Source: Magicicada septendecula (lineage: Eukaryota; Arthropoda; Insecta; Hemiptera; Cicadidae). Taken from it: a stretch of DNA of 64,000 nucleotides. Shown piece by piece: positions 1-10,572 of the stretch. Each line of letters begins with the position of its first letter. The stretch's first letter is position 1. The DNA is taken from contig CM068368.1 of the NCBI GenBank assembly GCA_034769895.1, positions 336,745,076 through 336,809,075 of the forward strand. The letters are read 5' to 3'. The notes under the pieces are model-generated. The model was given only the letters and a program-made list of their open reading frames with translations. It was not told the origin of the DNA and searched no databases. The translations under genes and the position numbers were made by a program.

Positions 1-1195
1 TGGTAAGGTGTTTAGACAGTGCCTTAGGTAATGAGGTAGAGAAGTATACACTAGTGTTCGTAGATGATATTCTATGTGTGTCACAAACATTCGAGGAGCA
101 CTTACAACATTTAAGAAATATTTTTGCAAAATTAAGATCAGCAAACATGACGCTGAATCTAAGGAAATCAGAGTTTGGTAACGAGGAAATTAAGTTTTTA
201 GGTCACCGAATCTCAGTGGAAGGAATAACCACGGACCCAGAGAAGGTAAAAGCCATACAAGAATTTCCGACTCCAAAGAACTGCAAGCAGCTAAAGTCAT
301 TTCTAGGTTTAGCTAACTACTATCAGAGGTTTACAAGTAAATACGCAGAAAGTACTGTTCCATTGTTGAAATTGTTAAACAAAGGGATTAAATGGAGGTG
401 GACAAAGGACCACGATGAAGCGCTACAACAAGTGAAAAGTCTTTTTATAAAAACTGTTGTATTACATCATCCAAGGGTAGGAGAAAGATTTTATTTGCAA
501 ACAGACGCCAGCAATATTGCTATAGGAGCACACTTGTATCGGATGGATGAGAAGGGCCAAAAAGCGGTATTAGGATTTGTAAGTCGCACACTTAAAGGGG
601 CGGAATTAACCTATTTTACGACAGAAAAGGAGCTATTAGCGATAGTGCATAGCCTGTCAAAGTTTAGAAGTTATATTCTGGGTGCTAAACTTACTATAAT
701 CACCGACAATAAGGCGTTAGTATTTTTATTAAAGTGTAAATTGCTAGGTGCTCGTCTGACTCGTTGATCTTGGCTATACAAGAGTACCAGTTTGAAATAC
801 AGTATTGTAAAGCGGAAGACAACTTGGTAGCAGATGTACTCAGTAGACATCCACCATCAGAAAACAACATGGACACAGTAAACAGTAAAAGTAGTAGCAC
901 TGATATTGGTATTTACGTGGTAAAGCATGTAACAAAACCTGAAGTAGTTAGACGACTGAAGGAAATAGGGACCTATCAACAACAAGACCCTAGGATTAGT
1001 GTAGCTTGGAGAAGTGCGGTTACCAACACCAAACCAGGATTTTCCATGTATGAAGGGAAACTATATAAGCTATGTTCCCATAGGTGGAAATTATTAAATT
1101 ATAGGAAAGTACCATGGGGATAGTTTGAGGAAATATAGACAAAATATAGAGCAATAAAGAAACAATGGTTTGAGCCAATGAGGTATGTGAATTAA
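1..1195 (+). pseudogene. pol: Ty3/gypsy pol fragment (RT fingers/palm end, RNase H, integrase remnant), copy A1
   Basis: This is the 3' part of a Ty3/gypsy polyprotein, cut by the window start. The reverse transcriptase catalytic motif FVDD is at 57-68, followed by the thumb (FLGLANYYQRF) and an RNase H domain with its metal-binding signatures (QTDAS, TEKELLAI, TDNKAL). The frame stops at 765-767, where a one-base loss shifts it; the next frame (764-1123) carries the RNase H end and the linker (ADVLSRH). The chain then jumps to a short C-terminal tail ending at 1195, so the whole integrase core is missing. The product would have copied element RNA in a cytoplasmic particle. It is not functional here. 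The same lesions are in the copy at 6784-8657. Confidence 0.9.
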
Positions 1196-1529
1196 ATGTC
1201 TTGGAAGCAATGTCAGTGTTAATAAGTAGTAGTTAAATAAATGTTAGTATTGTCGTTTTGATCATTGCCATCAATTAAATCAAACTTGTGATTAAAGCAT
1301 TAATGTTCAAATACATCTCTAATATGTGTATACCATGTTAGGTTTAGTAACATATTGTAATAATTAGTTATAAGGTAGAAGTAAGCAAAATGGTAATAGT
1401 GCAAAATGTGTGCGAGCAAAACCAACAGTGCAAGTTTTAAATTTTAAAGAAAGTGCGTAACTTTACAAGAAGAAAAAAAATTTAATGTATTTCTTAAATA
1501 ATCAATTTTTTTTATAACAAGTGGGGGTT

Positions 1530-3113
1530 TTTATATATTATAACGATTCATAAAGCCGACCCATCGGATCGTTATATGAAAGTGTCATACTGTGCGAGTA
1601 TAGCAGCGTAAGCAAGAGAGAGAGGGTATAATCGCAGCTATCTCTGTCTAACATCACCACTGGTACGAATGTTGCCGGCACAGACATGAATGTTTATTCA
1701 ATTATTTTTATTAGTTAAAACTGCAATATCTTCAAGACTAATAAATATACAGCAATTCTGAAACCTGCATAGTGTTCAGCAATTAAAGCTCTATAAGTAG
1801 CCAAAATATCAACAAATATAATTAACAGTTACAGAATTTATACAGAAGAAGAACGCCAAGAGAAATAACTAGAGAATTAGGCTAGGTACGAATTAGGTGT
1901 TTTCACACACTTGCAGAGAAAGACGTAAGCAATAATATTCTGTGTTCAGATCTGTGAAATCACGTTTGCAAATACCCATAATCAAACGATTTGCAAACAG
2001 AGGAAGTATGAAATTAGCCAGTAATTCTCTACCATCTCAAACCTGTTAAGGGGCGTTTGGTCGACTTGTTCGATATTGTTTCAAATGGAAAACGCATGAT
2101 TTATTTGGAACAACCAATCACAAAGCTGTATTCAGAAGAGACGCCAACTCAGACTTGGGGAATCGACACTCTTCGTTCGAATCTTAAATGAGCAAGACGG
2201 GTGTTAAATACGTGCTAAATTTCACAAACCACGCAAAGTCTTATTTAAATAAATCGTTCGGGAAGTAGTCCGGAGTTGCAGAGGAACTAGTAAAGTTCGA
2301 TAACAACTCTCGCTGTGTAACAACGCATTAATTAATAAACAAATTAATTAATAATTAATTTATTTGTGAAGTGACCTGTGCAACAGAGAGCTACAGCATC
2401 TGTAATTGCCCAGTATCATTGGTCAACGTTTTAGTCAACATCATTTCTTCCGTGCCGAACCATCAAAAGGAGGATCACTACCAAGGAGGATTTCTATCTA
2501 TGGTCGACGCATCAATCAGTAAGAAATAGATTCATTGATCAATGAAATTAAGAAACTAAATAAATAATAAAAAGCAATAAACAATTTTTAAAACAGACAC
2601 TAAGTAAATTCATAATTTGTATTTAATTAGTAAGATTAGCTATAAATTAATATAGGAGTGTTGAATGGAAGGTGAGGTGTAGTATTGAACGTCCAAATTA
2701 TTGCAGACCTGTTCTTTAACACTGGTTTGGGAGATATAAATTTTCTTAATTAAACCAGATAAGAACAATTGGTCGCTTGGACATTTTAATCTTCACTTTT
2801 CACGCACACTCATTAATAATAAGAGTTAGGTTAGCAATAAGTCCTTAACTTAGCTTTGAAAGAACATTAATAAAATAACATTTAATCGTTAATTAAACAA
2901 ACTCAAGCAAATTTTAAAGTGTTATTTGTAACGAACGAATCCTGAGATAGTGTGTCTCTATGCTCTGAGCTAAGCTGAATCCGTGTCATTTGTATCTGGG
3001 ATTTGTTCTGGCGCCCAGGTAAAGTAAAAGTCACGGGTAAGTAACATTTTATCTATCATCAAATATATAATATATGTGTGTTAGATAAAAAGGCCGTTAG
3101 AATATATATATAT
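1530..3113 (+). mobile_element. Long terminal repeat of family A (3' LTR of copy A1)
   Basis: This non-coding AT-rich block follows pol and recurs at about 8990-10572. The right edge is placed where it meets the TGTAATGG start of a family B LTR at 3114. The left edge is uncertain by about 40 bases; the block opens near an inverted repeat, ATAACGAT (1540) and ATCGTTAT (1568). It contains CCAATCA at 2114-2120 followed by AGAGACGCC at 2137-2145, a pairing also seen in the LTRs of B and C. Near its right end is TGGCGCCCAGG (about 3012), which resembles a lysine-tRNA primer site. If that is real, the LTR proper would end there and the last ~100 bases would be leader. Confidence 0.65.
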
Positions 3114-3277
3114 TGTAATGGTACATATTTTCAACAAACACTAATGAAGAAACATGATAAGAATAAATTTTTACTTAACACTATAATTAAAAGGGATGAG
3201 TCAGAGATAAAAGAATGGGTAATTAAAATAATAATACGATCAAGCATATAAAAGTAATCATAAAAGTAACCTCTGAT
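3114..3277 (+). mobile_element. 5' terminal fragment of a family B LTR
   Basis: The 164 bases begin TGTAATGGTACAT and match the starts of the B LTRs at 10573, 20312 and 29990. The fragment ends abruptly at 3277 and is fused to the interior of an A LTR. The A-LTR/B-LTR joint is the same as the one at 10572/10573. B therefore landed beside A once, and the joint was later duplicated. Confidence 0.85.
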
Positions 3278-3670
3278 TAATAAATTTTCTTAATTAAACC
3301 AGATAAAAACAATTGGTCATTTGGACCTTTTAATCTTCACTTTTCACGCACACTCATTAATAATAAGAGTTAGGTTAGCAATAAGTCCTTAACTTAGCTT
3401 TGAAAGAACATTAATAAAATAACATTTAATCGTTAATTAAACAAACTCAAGCAAATTTTAAAGTGTTATTTGTAACGATTCCCCTTGAATTCCACACTCA
3501 CTGAACGAATCCTGAGATAGTGTGTCTCTATGCTCTGAGCTAAGCTCCGTGTCATTTGTATCTGGGATTTGTTCTGTCGCCCAGGTAAAGTAAAAGTCAT
3601 GGGTAAGTAACATTTTATCTATCATTAAATAGATAATATATGTTTGTTAGATAAAAAGGCCATTAGAAAA
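3278..3670 (+). mobile_element. Truncated 5' LTR of element A, copy A2 (right-hand ~390 bases only)
   Basis: The sequence matches 2736-3107 and 10195-10556, the right part of the A LTR. It has one extra ~22-base stretch around 3479-3502 that the other copies lack. It runs straight into the gag leader of A2. The left ~1.2 kb of this LTR is missing because the duplication junction falls at 3277/3278. A2 therefore has no complete 5' LTR and probably no complete promoter of its own. Confidence 0.75.
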
Positions 3671-3671
3671 A

Positions 3672-3683
3672 TGGCACCGCAAC
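3672..3683 (+). other. Candidate primer-binding site of element A
   Basis: TGGCACCGCAAC starts one to six bases after the point where the A LTR copies stop matching. That is where a Ty3/gypsy primer site would lie. I could not match it to a particular tRNA. Competing candidates are TGGCAGCGAAG at about 3743 and the lysine-like TGGCGCCC motif inside the repeat (mutated to TGTCGCCC near 3576). Confidence 0.3.
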
Positions 3684-3825
3684 TTAATGGGCCCGATAAA
3701 ACTCACAAATTTATGTATAAGTAAATAAGTTATATATAAATTTGGCAGCGAAGTAACTGCTGAATTAAAAACCCAAACGCTTCTAAATAAAGAAGAAATC
3801 TAGAGTACTAGGGAAGAGTGTACCC

Positions 3826-4403
3826 AACTGGGTGAAAATATTAAGGAGGTTAAGAAACAAGTAGAGAGTAAGGCTGACCGAGACGAAGTACATCAAAAGG
3901 TAGAACAGCAATTAAAGGTAATGCGGGAAGATCTGACTAAGGCAATGAAGTCACAGCAACCAAAGTCGTGAGGTGTGGCGGCTATAAGGAAGAATCGTAA
4001 AACCTTGCATTCTCAGGAAACCCACATGAGAATCCTGTGGAGTTTCTACGGCTGTTTGAGGCTTATGTATCTCGCGTAAACCCACTGATGGACGACGAGG
4101 ACAAGAAGGACATGTTAGACCGATTTCTCAAGAATTGGGCAGGTACATGGTGGAAAGTCATCTCGGACAGAGTCCAAACCTACGCCGACTTTAGAGAGAA
4201 ATTCCTTGCTCAATACTGGAACGTACAGATTCAAAGAAGGGTGCATGATCATCTGGAATTTGGTAATTATCACCCGTCCATGAATATGACAACCACCAAC
4301 TATGTGCTAAATGTAATGGCACAAGTAAAGCATTTAACACCACCAATAGAGGAGAGAGACCTAGTGTATAAGCTAGCGCGTCATTTCTCGGAACGCACTA
4401 GAG
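3826..4403 (+). pseudogene. gag: gag 5' part of element A2 (coiled coil and capsid-like domain)
   Basis: A charged, coiled-coil-like stretch (about 3826-3969) ends in a TGA. The capsid-like domain follows in another frame, just past a TAA at about 4006. It starts with the gag signature SGNPHENPVEFL and continues with tryptophan-rich helices (NWAGTWWKVI, FREKFLAQYW) typical of Retrotrans_gag. Gag would form the particle shell. The frame is cut at codon ACT-AGA-G (4397-4403) by insert E and resumes in the same phase at 5936. No good start codon is visible for the domain; 4037 is only an internal GTG. Confidence 0.75.
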
Positions 4404-5935
4404 TAGTATAACATCTTAACTTGTGTTATAACCTAGGGAACCTGCATTAATTAGAAATGCCAATCATACAGGCTGCCTTTCGTTGTGACGAGCTGAAAAT
4501 TAATCACAACAAATAAAACAATTCTTATATCAGGATATTGGGAAGGGGAGACTGTTGATTTATGCACTCAGTTTACTCGGTACTCAGATGACATCTCTTT
4601 ATTACATTACGAGATAAAGTTCTCTATTTAAAGTTCTCAACATATATAGTTTACAGTATAATTATATATATTACTCTTTCATAAGGGCCCTCAAAATATG
4701 ATGTACATCTATTTAATTTATTCCACGGATCCGGGATTGAATATATATTAAGTTAATAATGGTCACCTTGCCATATACAATATTGAAAATTGAGCCATTT
4801 GAAGAATGGACTTTATTAATCTTTCAAAACAAGAAAACTTTTAGTTTAAACATTTACTCTTTTGCTATAACCAGTGTTATTAGATTACAGACTACATGTT
4901 ACATATAATGTCTGTCTTTTAAAGTCTTAAAAGTGGTGAGTTAAATTGTCTTTTGTGGGTAGTAATTTTAGTAACTCATAACCATGGAAGGACAAGCCTC
5001 CATGTCACCTGGTTTTCAGTATTTGCTGCAGAATTGGTTTTTCGGTCCTCGTGCGTTTCCTGAAGGTCTGTCGTTGCCTTAGTATCCGGTGACGGTGAAG
5101 TTCCTGAAGTCTGTTATATCATTCGGGGTGAAGTACTCTCATCTTAGGCGACTGTAGTAATTCTTGTAGGATACTCTCATCTTAGACGACTGTTGTAATT
5201 CTTGTAGTTATAATAAATAAATAGAAAGTTTGTTTCACAGTAATACACTTCACATGATTATTTATTAGTTGAATATCACCTTCATGTTTGTAGTAATGTA
5301 TGAATTACATAGTTTGTTATTTATTCATTGAGAGAGAGATGTCATCGCCGCACAAATTTAGTTATTTAAATATTCATTGAACCAACCATTCACATAATTA
5401 TACACGCGTCGCGAAACAACGCTGTACGCAGCTTACGGCGTGAGCGCTCCATTGCAAGTGGTAAAAATAGTTAGGGGGAGAGTAGTAATCTCGCGACAAT
5501 TACTAGTCAACATAAAAGTAGTTCCATGTTTCTAATTTAATTAACGGACTAAAGTTTGATTAGATAATTAAATAGAGATATTCTTAGTTACAGACGTTAT
5601 CAAAGTACATTACAGTGGTCTTATTTAATTATTTAAATAATAACAAAATTTACAATTATATTTAGTTTGTTTAGGGGTCAGAAAACAAGTTAATTCTGGT
5701 CAGTGCCTGTATATGCAGGATTAATTAACAAGCTTTACCCTTTCTGTACAATTGTATTCCCTTTTATTTTATTATTAGACTTTTTATTAAATATTATTAT
5801 TATTTAATGATAGCAATAAGATTTAGTTTTAAAATGTGAGATTTTATTAAAATTTTAAAATTTCTCAGCTTATAAATTAACAATTTAATTAACTAATATA
5901 TTTTTATTAATGAAATCGTCACAGTAGCAACCACT
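4402..5935. mobile_element. Insert E: ~1.53-kb non-coding insertion in gag, probable solo LTR
   Basis: The insert splits gag and is flanked by the direct repeat ACTAGAG (4397-4403 and 5936-5942). Both flanks are in the same codon phase, so the insert explains the whole interruption. With a 5-bp target duplication ACTAG the ends read AGT...ACT, as in several insect gypsy-type LTRs; other trims are possible because the repeat is 7 bases. There is no coding frame inside. It holds a 38-bp tandem pair (units at 5134 and 5172). A MITE is the alternative. Confidence 0.6.
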
Positions 5936-6313
5936 ACTAGAGGAGTGGATGCTCTAGAAAAGTTTATAATGGTCGTGGATGAATGTCAAGACCTAGAGAG
6001 GGACCTGAAGCGTGTAAATAATCAGCTGAGTAACTACTCTAGAGGCGATCATCAGGAACCAACTTTCTACCCAACGAAAAGAAGAGACAGTGAACGCCCA
6101 AAAGAAAAAAGGTTTACTCCATATCCGGGTAACAAACCCCAAAATCGGCAGGAATTGGAAGAAAAGGGTAAAAGTAGGAGTGTTGAAAACCGACCAATTA
6201 AAGGGTTTAAGGTATGTAAAACAGCCATAACATCTACCGAGCCGCAACCGTCTACTAGTAAAATGAATACGGGAAACGGGAAGCCACTGCAGGTAGAAAA
6301 GAAACAAAACTAA
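5936..6313 (+). pseudogene. gag: gag 3' part of element A2
   Basis: This continues the capsid frame after insert E, about 123 residues. It starts with a predicted helix (ALEKFIMVVDECQDLE) like the end of Retrotrans_gag domains. A basic, polar tail rich in Lys, Arg and Pro follows. I see no CCHC zinc knuckle, so RNA binding would rest on the basic tail. The frame ends at 6313, and the protease frame opens at 6331 in another phase. That could be a natural gag-pol frameshift or decay; no clear slippery site is visible. Confidence 0.75.
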
Positions 6314-6330
6314 ATCTACCATTACCTGCA

Positions 6331-6747
6331 GTGAAACAACCCACGAAAACAGGTAAAAAGAAAGTAACAAATAATATAAAACAAGTGAGCGATAGGGAGT
6401 TCTTATTAAAAGAAGAGCAGGAAGTGGGTAGAAGCCATTATCCTGAATGTCCGGAAATAATTTGTAAAATCAGTAATCTACTAGTACGAGCGCTAATAGA
6501 CACCGGCAGTGAGGTAACCTGTGTCAGCTCAAAGTTTGTAGAAAATAATAGTCAGTTGCGTAATTGTCCCAGACTACCCGTAAAAAATTGTAATGTACAG
6601 GGAGCCACTGGAGCCAAAATGCAAAAGATCACTGAACAAATTTATTTACCTATCAATATAAATGGTACCCAAACCCAAATTGTAGCTCTTATAGTCCCGA
6701 AACTCGTTCATGATTGTATTATTGGGGTAGATACGTTACTTGAGTGA
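6331..6747 (+). pseudogene. pol: Aspartic protease domain of element A2 pol
   Basis: This is a retropepsin-like protease that would cut the Gag-Pol polyprotein. The active-site triad Asp-Thr-Gly is encoded at 6499-6507 in the context ALIDTGSEVT, and the second signature, IIGVDTLL, is near the end. The listed start (6331) is a GTG inside the polyprotein, not a true start. An in-frame TGA at 6745-6747 separates protease from reverse transcriptase; the next frame continues in the same phase, so this is a point mutation, not an indel. Confidence 0.85.
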
Positions 6748-6783
6748 AAGCCAGAAATAAATTTCAAAAGAAATACCATCACG

Positions 6784-8229
6784 ATGGAAATTGATACAAA
6801 GAAAATCAATGTAAACATTAAAGAATTTAAGCATTGGAAGTCGGTAAGTGTCATAAAAGGGTATAAAGAGAAACCGCTAGTTGACGTTAGGAGTGACCAG
6901 CACTGTATTGATGATACTCCAGAAATCAACATCAGGATTGAATTGAACAACGAGCAACAGAACCAAATTCAGCAACTCGTCTGTGAGTATAGGGATGTTT
7001 TCAGAACAGAGCCTGGAAGAGCTAAGTTCTATGAACATCAGTTAACACTTACTGAAAACGCATCATTTGTGCAAAGGACTTATCCAATCCCTTTACACTA
7101 TAGAGAAGAAGTGGAAAAAGAGGTCCAACAGATGTTAGCGAATGGTGTTATAGAGAGGGCAAGAAGTCCCTATATTAACCCTTTAGTAGTTGTCACCAAG
7201 CCGAACGGGAGTATCCGCTTATGCCTTGATGCCAGGAAATTAAATTCTTTATTAGTACCTGATTACGAGTGCGCAAGGAGTGTGGAAGAATTGTTCCAAA
7301 AATGTAATGGAGTTAAGTACATGACCAAACTGGACTTAACATCAGGATTTTGGCAAATTCCAATCCGCAAATGTGATCGATAGTATACGGGATTTTTGTA
7401 TAAAAACAAGTGCTACCAATTTAAAGTGGTACCTTTTGGCCTGAGCACCAGCTTAACTGCAATGGTAAGGTGTTTAGACAGTGCCTTAGGTAATGAGGTA
7501 GAGAAGTATACACTAGTGTTCGTAGATGATATTCTATGTGTGTCACAAACATTCGAGGAGCACGTACAACATTTAAGAAATATTTTTGCAAAATTAAGAT
7601 CAGCAAACATGACGCTGAATCTAAGGAAATCAGAGTTTGGTAACGAGGAAATTAAGTTTTTAGGTCACCGAATCTCAGTGGAAGGAATAACCACGGACCC
7701 AGAGAAGGTAAAAGCCATACAAGAATTTCCGACTCCAAAGAACTGCAAGCAGCTAAAGTCATTTCTAGGTTTAGCTAACTACTATCAGAGGTTTACAAGT
7801 AAATACGCAGAAAGTACTGTTCCATTGTTGAAGTTGTTAAACAAAGGGATTAAATGGAGGTGGACAAAGGACCACGATGAAGTGCTACAACAAGTGAAAA
7901 GTCTTTTTATAAAAACTGTTGTATTACATCATCCAAGGGTAGGAGAAAGATTTTATTTGCAAACAGACGCCAGCAATATTGCTATAGGAGCACACTTGTA
8001 TCGGATGGATGAGAAGGGCCAAAAAGCGGTATTAGGATTTGTAAGTCGCACACTTAAAGGGGCGGAATTAGCCTATTTTACGACAGAAAAGGAGCTATTA
8101 GCGATAGTGCATAGCCTGTCAAAGTTTAGAAGTTATATTCTGGGTGCTAAACTTACTATAATCACCGACAATAAGGCGTTAGTATTTTTATTAAAGTGTA
8201 AATTGCTAGGTGCTCGTCTGACTCGTTGA
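6784..8229 (+). pseudogene. pol: Reverse transcriptase and RNase H of element A2
   Basis: The Ty3/gypsy reverse transcriptase motifs are all in order: PYINPLVVVTKPNGSIR, LDLTSGFWQI with the first catalytic Asp, the PFGLS block, and FVDD at 7519-7530. An RNase H domain follows (QTDAS, TEKELLAI, TDNKAL). An in-frame TAG at 7381-7383 breaks the enzyme just after the first catalytic block; the frame on both sides is the same. The RNase H end is cut by a one-base loss that puts TGA at 8227-8229. Residues lining the RT active site are intact apart from these breaks. The matching part of copy A1 is 1-767. Confidence 0.92.
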
Positions 8230-8657
8230 TCTTGGCTATACAAGAGTACCAGTTTGAAATACAGTATTGTAAAGCGGAAGACAACTTGGTAGCAGATGTA
8301 CTCAGTAGACATCCACCATCAGAAAACAACATGGACACAGTAAACAGTAAAAGTAGTAGCACTGATATTGGTATTTACGCGGTAAAGCATGTAACAAAAC
8401 CTGAAGTAGTTAGACGACTGAAGGAAATAGGGACCCATCAACAAGAAGACCCTAGGATTAGTGTAGCTTGGAGAAGTGCGGTTACCAACACCAAACCAGG
8501 ATTTTCCATGTATGAAGGGAAACTATATAAGCTATGTTCCCATAGGTGGAAATTATTAAATTATAGGAAAGTACCATGGGGATAGTTTGAGGAAATATAG
8601 ACAAAATATAGAGCAATAAAGAAACAATGGTTTGAGCCAATGAGGTATGTGAATTAA
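8226..8657 (+). pseudogene. pol: RNase H-integrase linker and C-terminal remnant of element A2 (integrase deleted)
   Basis: The shifted frame encodes the end of RNase H (LAIQEYQFEIQYC), the linker motif ADVLSRH, and about 60 residues that usually lead into the integrase zinc domain (FSMYEGKLYKL). It then passes directly to a short Trp-containing tail with two stops, ending at about 8657. No HHCC zinc domain, no DDE core and no chromatin-binding tail are present, so roughly 1 kb is missing. Copy A1 has the same deletion (764-1195). The element could insert only with integrase supplied from elsewhere. Confidence 0.8.
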
Positions 8658-8989
8658 ATGTCTTGGAAGCAATGTCAGTGTTAATAAGTAGTAGTTAAAT
8701 AAATGTTAGTATTGTCGTTTTGATCATTGCCATCAATTAAATCAAACTTGTGATTAAAGCATTAATGTTCAAATACATCTCTAATATGTGTATGCCATGT
8801 TAGGTTTAGTAACGTATTGTAATAATTAGTTATAAGGTAGAAGTAAGCAAAATGGTAATAGTGCAAAATGTGTGCGAGCAAAACCAACAGTGCAAGTTTT
8901 AAATTTTAAAGAAAGTGCGTAACTTTACAAGAAAAAAAATTTAATGTATTTCTTAAATAATCAATTTTTTTATAACAAGTGGGGGTTTT

Positions 8990-10572
8990 TATATATTATA
9001 ACGATTCATAAAGCCGACCCATCGGATCGTTATATGAAAGTGTCATACTGTGCGAGTATAGCAGCGTAAGCAAGAGAGAGAGGGTATAATCGCAGCTATC
9101 TCTGTCTAACATCACCACTGGTACGAATGTTGCCGGCACAGACATGAATGTTTATTCAATTATTTTTATTAGTTAAAACTGCAATATCTTCAAGACTAAT
9201 AAATATACAGCAATTCTGAAACCTGCATAGTTTTCAGCAATTAAAGCTCTATAAGTAGCCAAAATATCAACAAATATAATTAACAGTTACAGAATTTATT
9301 CAGAAGAAGAACGCTAAGAGAAATAACTAGAGAATTAGGCTAGGTACGAATTAGGTGTTTTCACACACTTACAGAGAAAGACCTAAGCAATAATATTCTG
9401 TGTCAAGATCTGTGAAATCACGTTTGCAAATACCCATAATCAAACGATTTGCAAACAGAGGAAGTATGAAATTAGCCAGTAATTCTCTACCATCTCAAAC
9501 CTGTTAAGGGGCGTTTGGTCGACTTGTTCGATATTGTTTCAAATGGAAAACGCATGATTTATTTGGAACAACCAATCACAAAGCTGTATTCAGAAGAGAC
9601 GCCAACTCAGACTTGGGGAATCGACACTCTTCGTTCGAATCTTAAATGAGCAAGACGGGTGTTAAATACGTGCTAAATTTCACAAACCACGCAAAGTCTT
9701 ATTTAAATAAATCGTTCGGGAAGTAGTCCGGAGTTGCAGAGGAACTAGTAAAGTTCGATAACAACTCTCGCTGTGTAACAACGCATTAATTAATAAAAAA
9801 TTTAATTAATAATTAATTTATTTGTGAAGTGACCTGTGCAACAGAGAGCTACAGCATCTGTAATTGCCCAGTATCATCGGTCAACGTTTTGGTCAACATC
9901 ATTTCTTCCGTGCCGAACCATCAAAAGGAGGATCACTACCAAGGAGGATTTCTATCTATGGTCGAAGCATCAATCAGTAAGAAATAGATTCATTGATCAA
10001 TGAAATTAAGAAACTAAATAAATAATAAAGAGCAATAAACAATTTTTAAAACAGACACTAAGTAAATTCATAATTTGTATTTAATTAGTATGATTAGCTA
10101 TAAATTAATATAGGAGTGTTGAATGGAAGGTGAGGTGTAGTATTGAACGTCCAAATTATTGCAGACCTGTTCTTTAGCACTGGTTTGGGAGATATAAATT
10201 TTCTTAATTAAACCAGATAAGAACAATTGGTCGCTTGGACATTTTAATCTTCACTTTTCACGACACTCATTAATAATAAGAGTTAGGTTAGCAATAAGTC
10301 CTTAACTTAGCTTTGAAAGAACATTAATAAAATAACATTTAATCGTTAATTAAACAAACTCAAGCAAATTTTAAAGTGTTATTTGTAACGAACGAATCCT
10401 GAGATAGTGTGTCTCTATGCTCTGAGCTAAGCTGAATCCGTGTCATTTGTATCTGGGATTTGTTCTGGTGCCCAGGTAAAGTAAAAGTCACGGGTAAGTA
10501 ACATTTTATCTATCATTAAATATATAATATATGTGTGTTAGATAAAAAGGCCGTTAGAATATATATATATAT
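8990..10572 (+). mobile_element. 3' LTR of element A2
   Basis: This matches 1530-3113. CCAATCA (9572-9578) and AGAGACGCC (9595-9603) are conserved. The right edge abuts TGTAATGG of the B LTR through an AT dinucleotide run (10559-10572) that is slightly longer than in the first copy. There is no coding frame. About 330 bases of untranslated sequence (8658-8989) precede it. Confidence 0.7.

Larger units (their letters stand above)
3278..10572 (+). mobile_element. Ty3/gypsy element A, copy A2 (dead, no integrase)
   Basis: The order is truncated 5' LTR, gag in two pieces split by insert E, protease, reverse transcriptase, RNase H, integrase remnant and full 3' LTR. The domain order protease-RT-RNase H is that of Ty3/gypsy elements. 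No envelope-like frame is present. Lesions are a stop upstream of gag, insert E, a gag-protease frame change, stops at 6745-6747 and 7381-7383, a one-base loss at about 8227, and an integrase deletion. The 3' neighbour is a family B LTR that starts exactly where this element ends. Confidence 0.85.

Noticed and set aside
3061..3660. Envelope gene or extra ORF between A copies
   Set aside because: Only LTR-type repeats without coding frames are present. No env-like signal peptide or membrane segment follows integrase in A or B.
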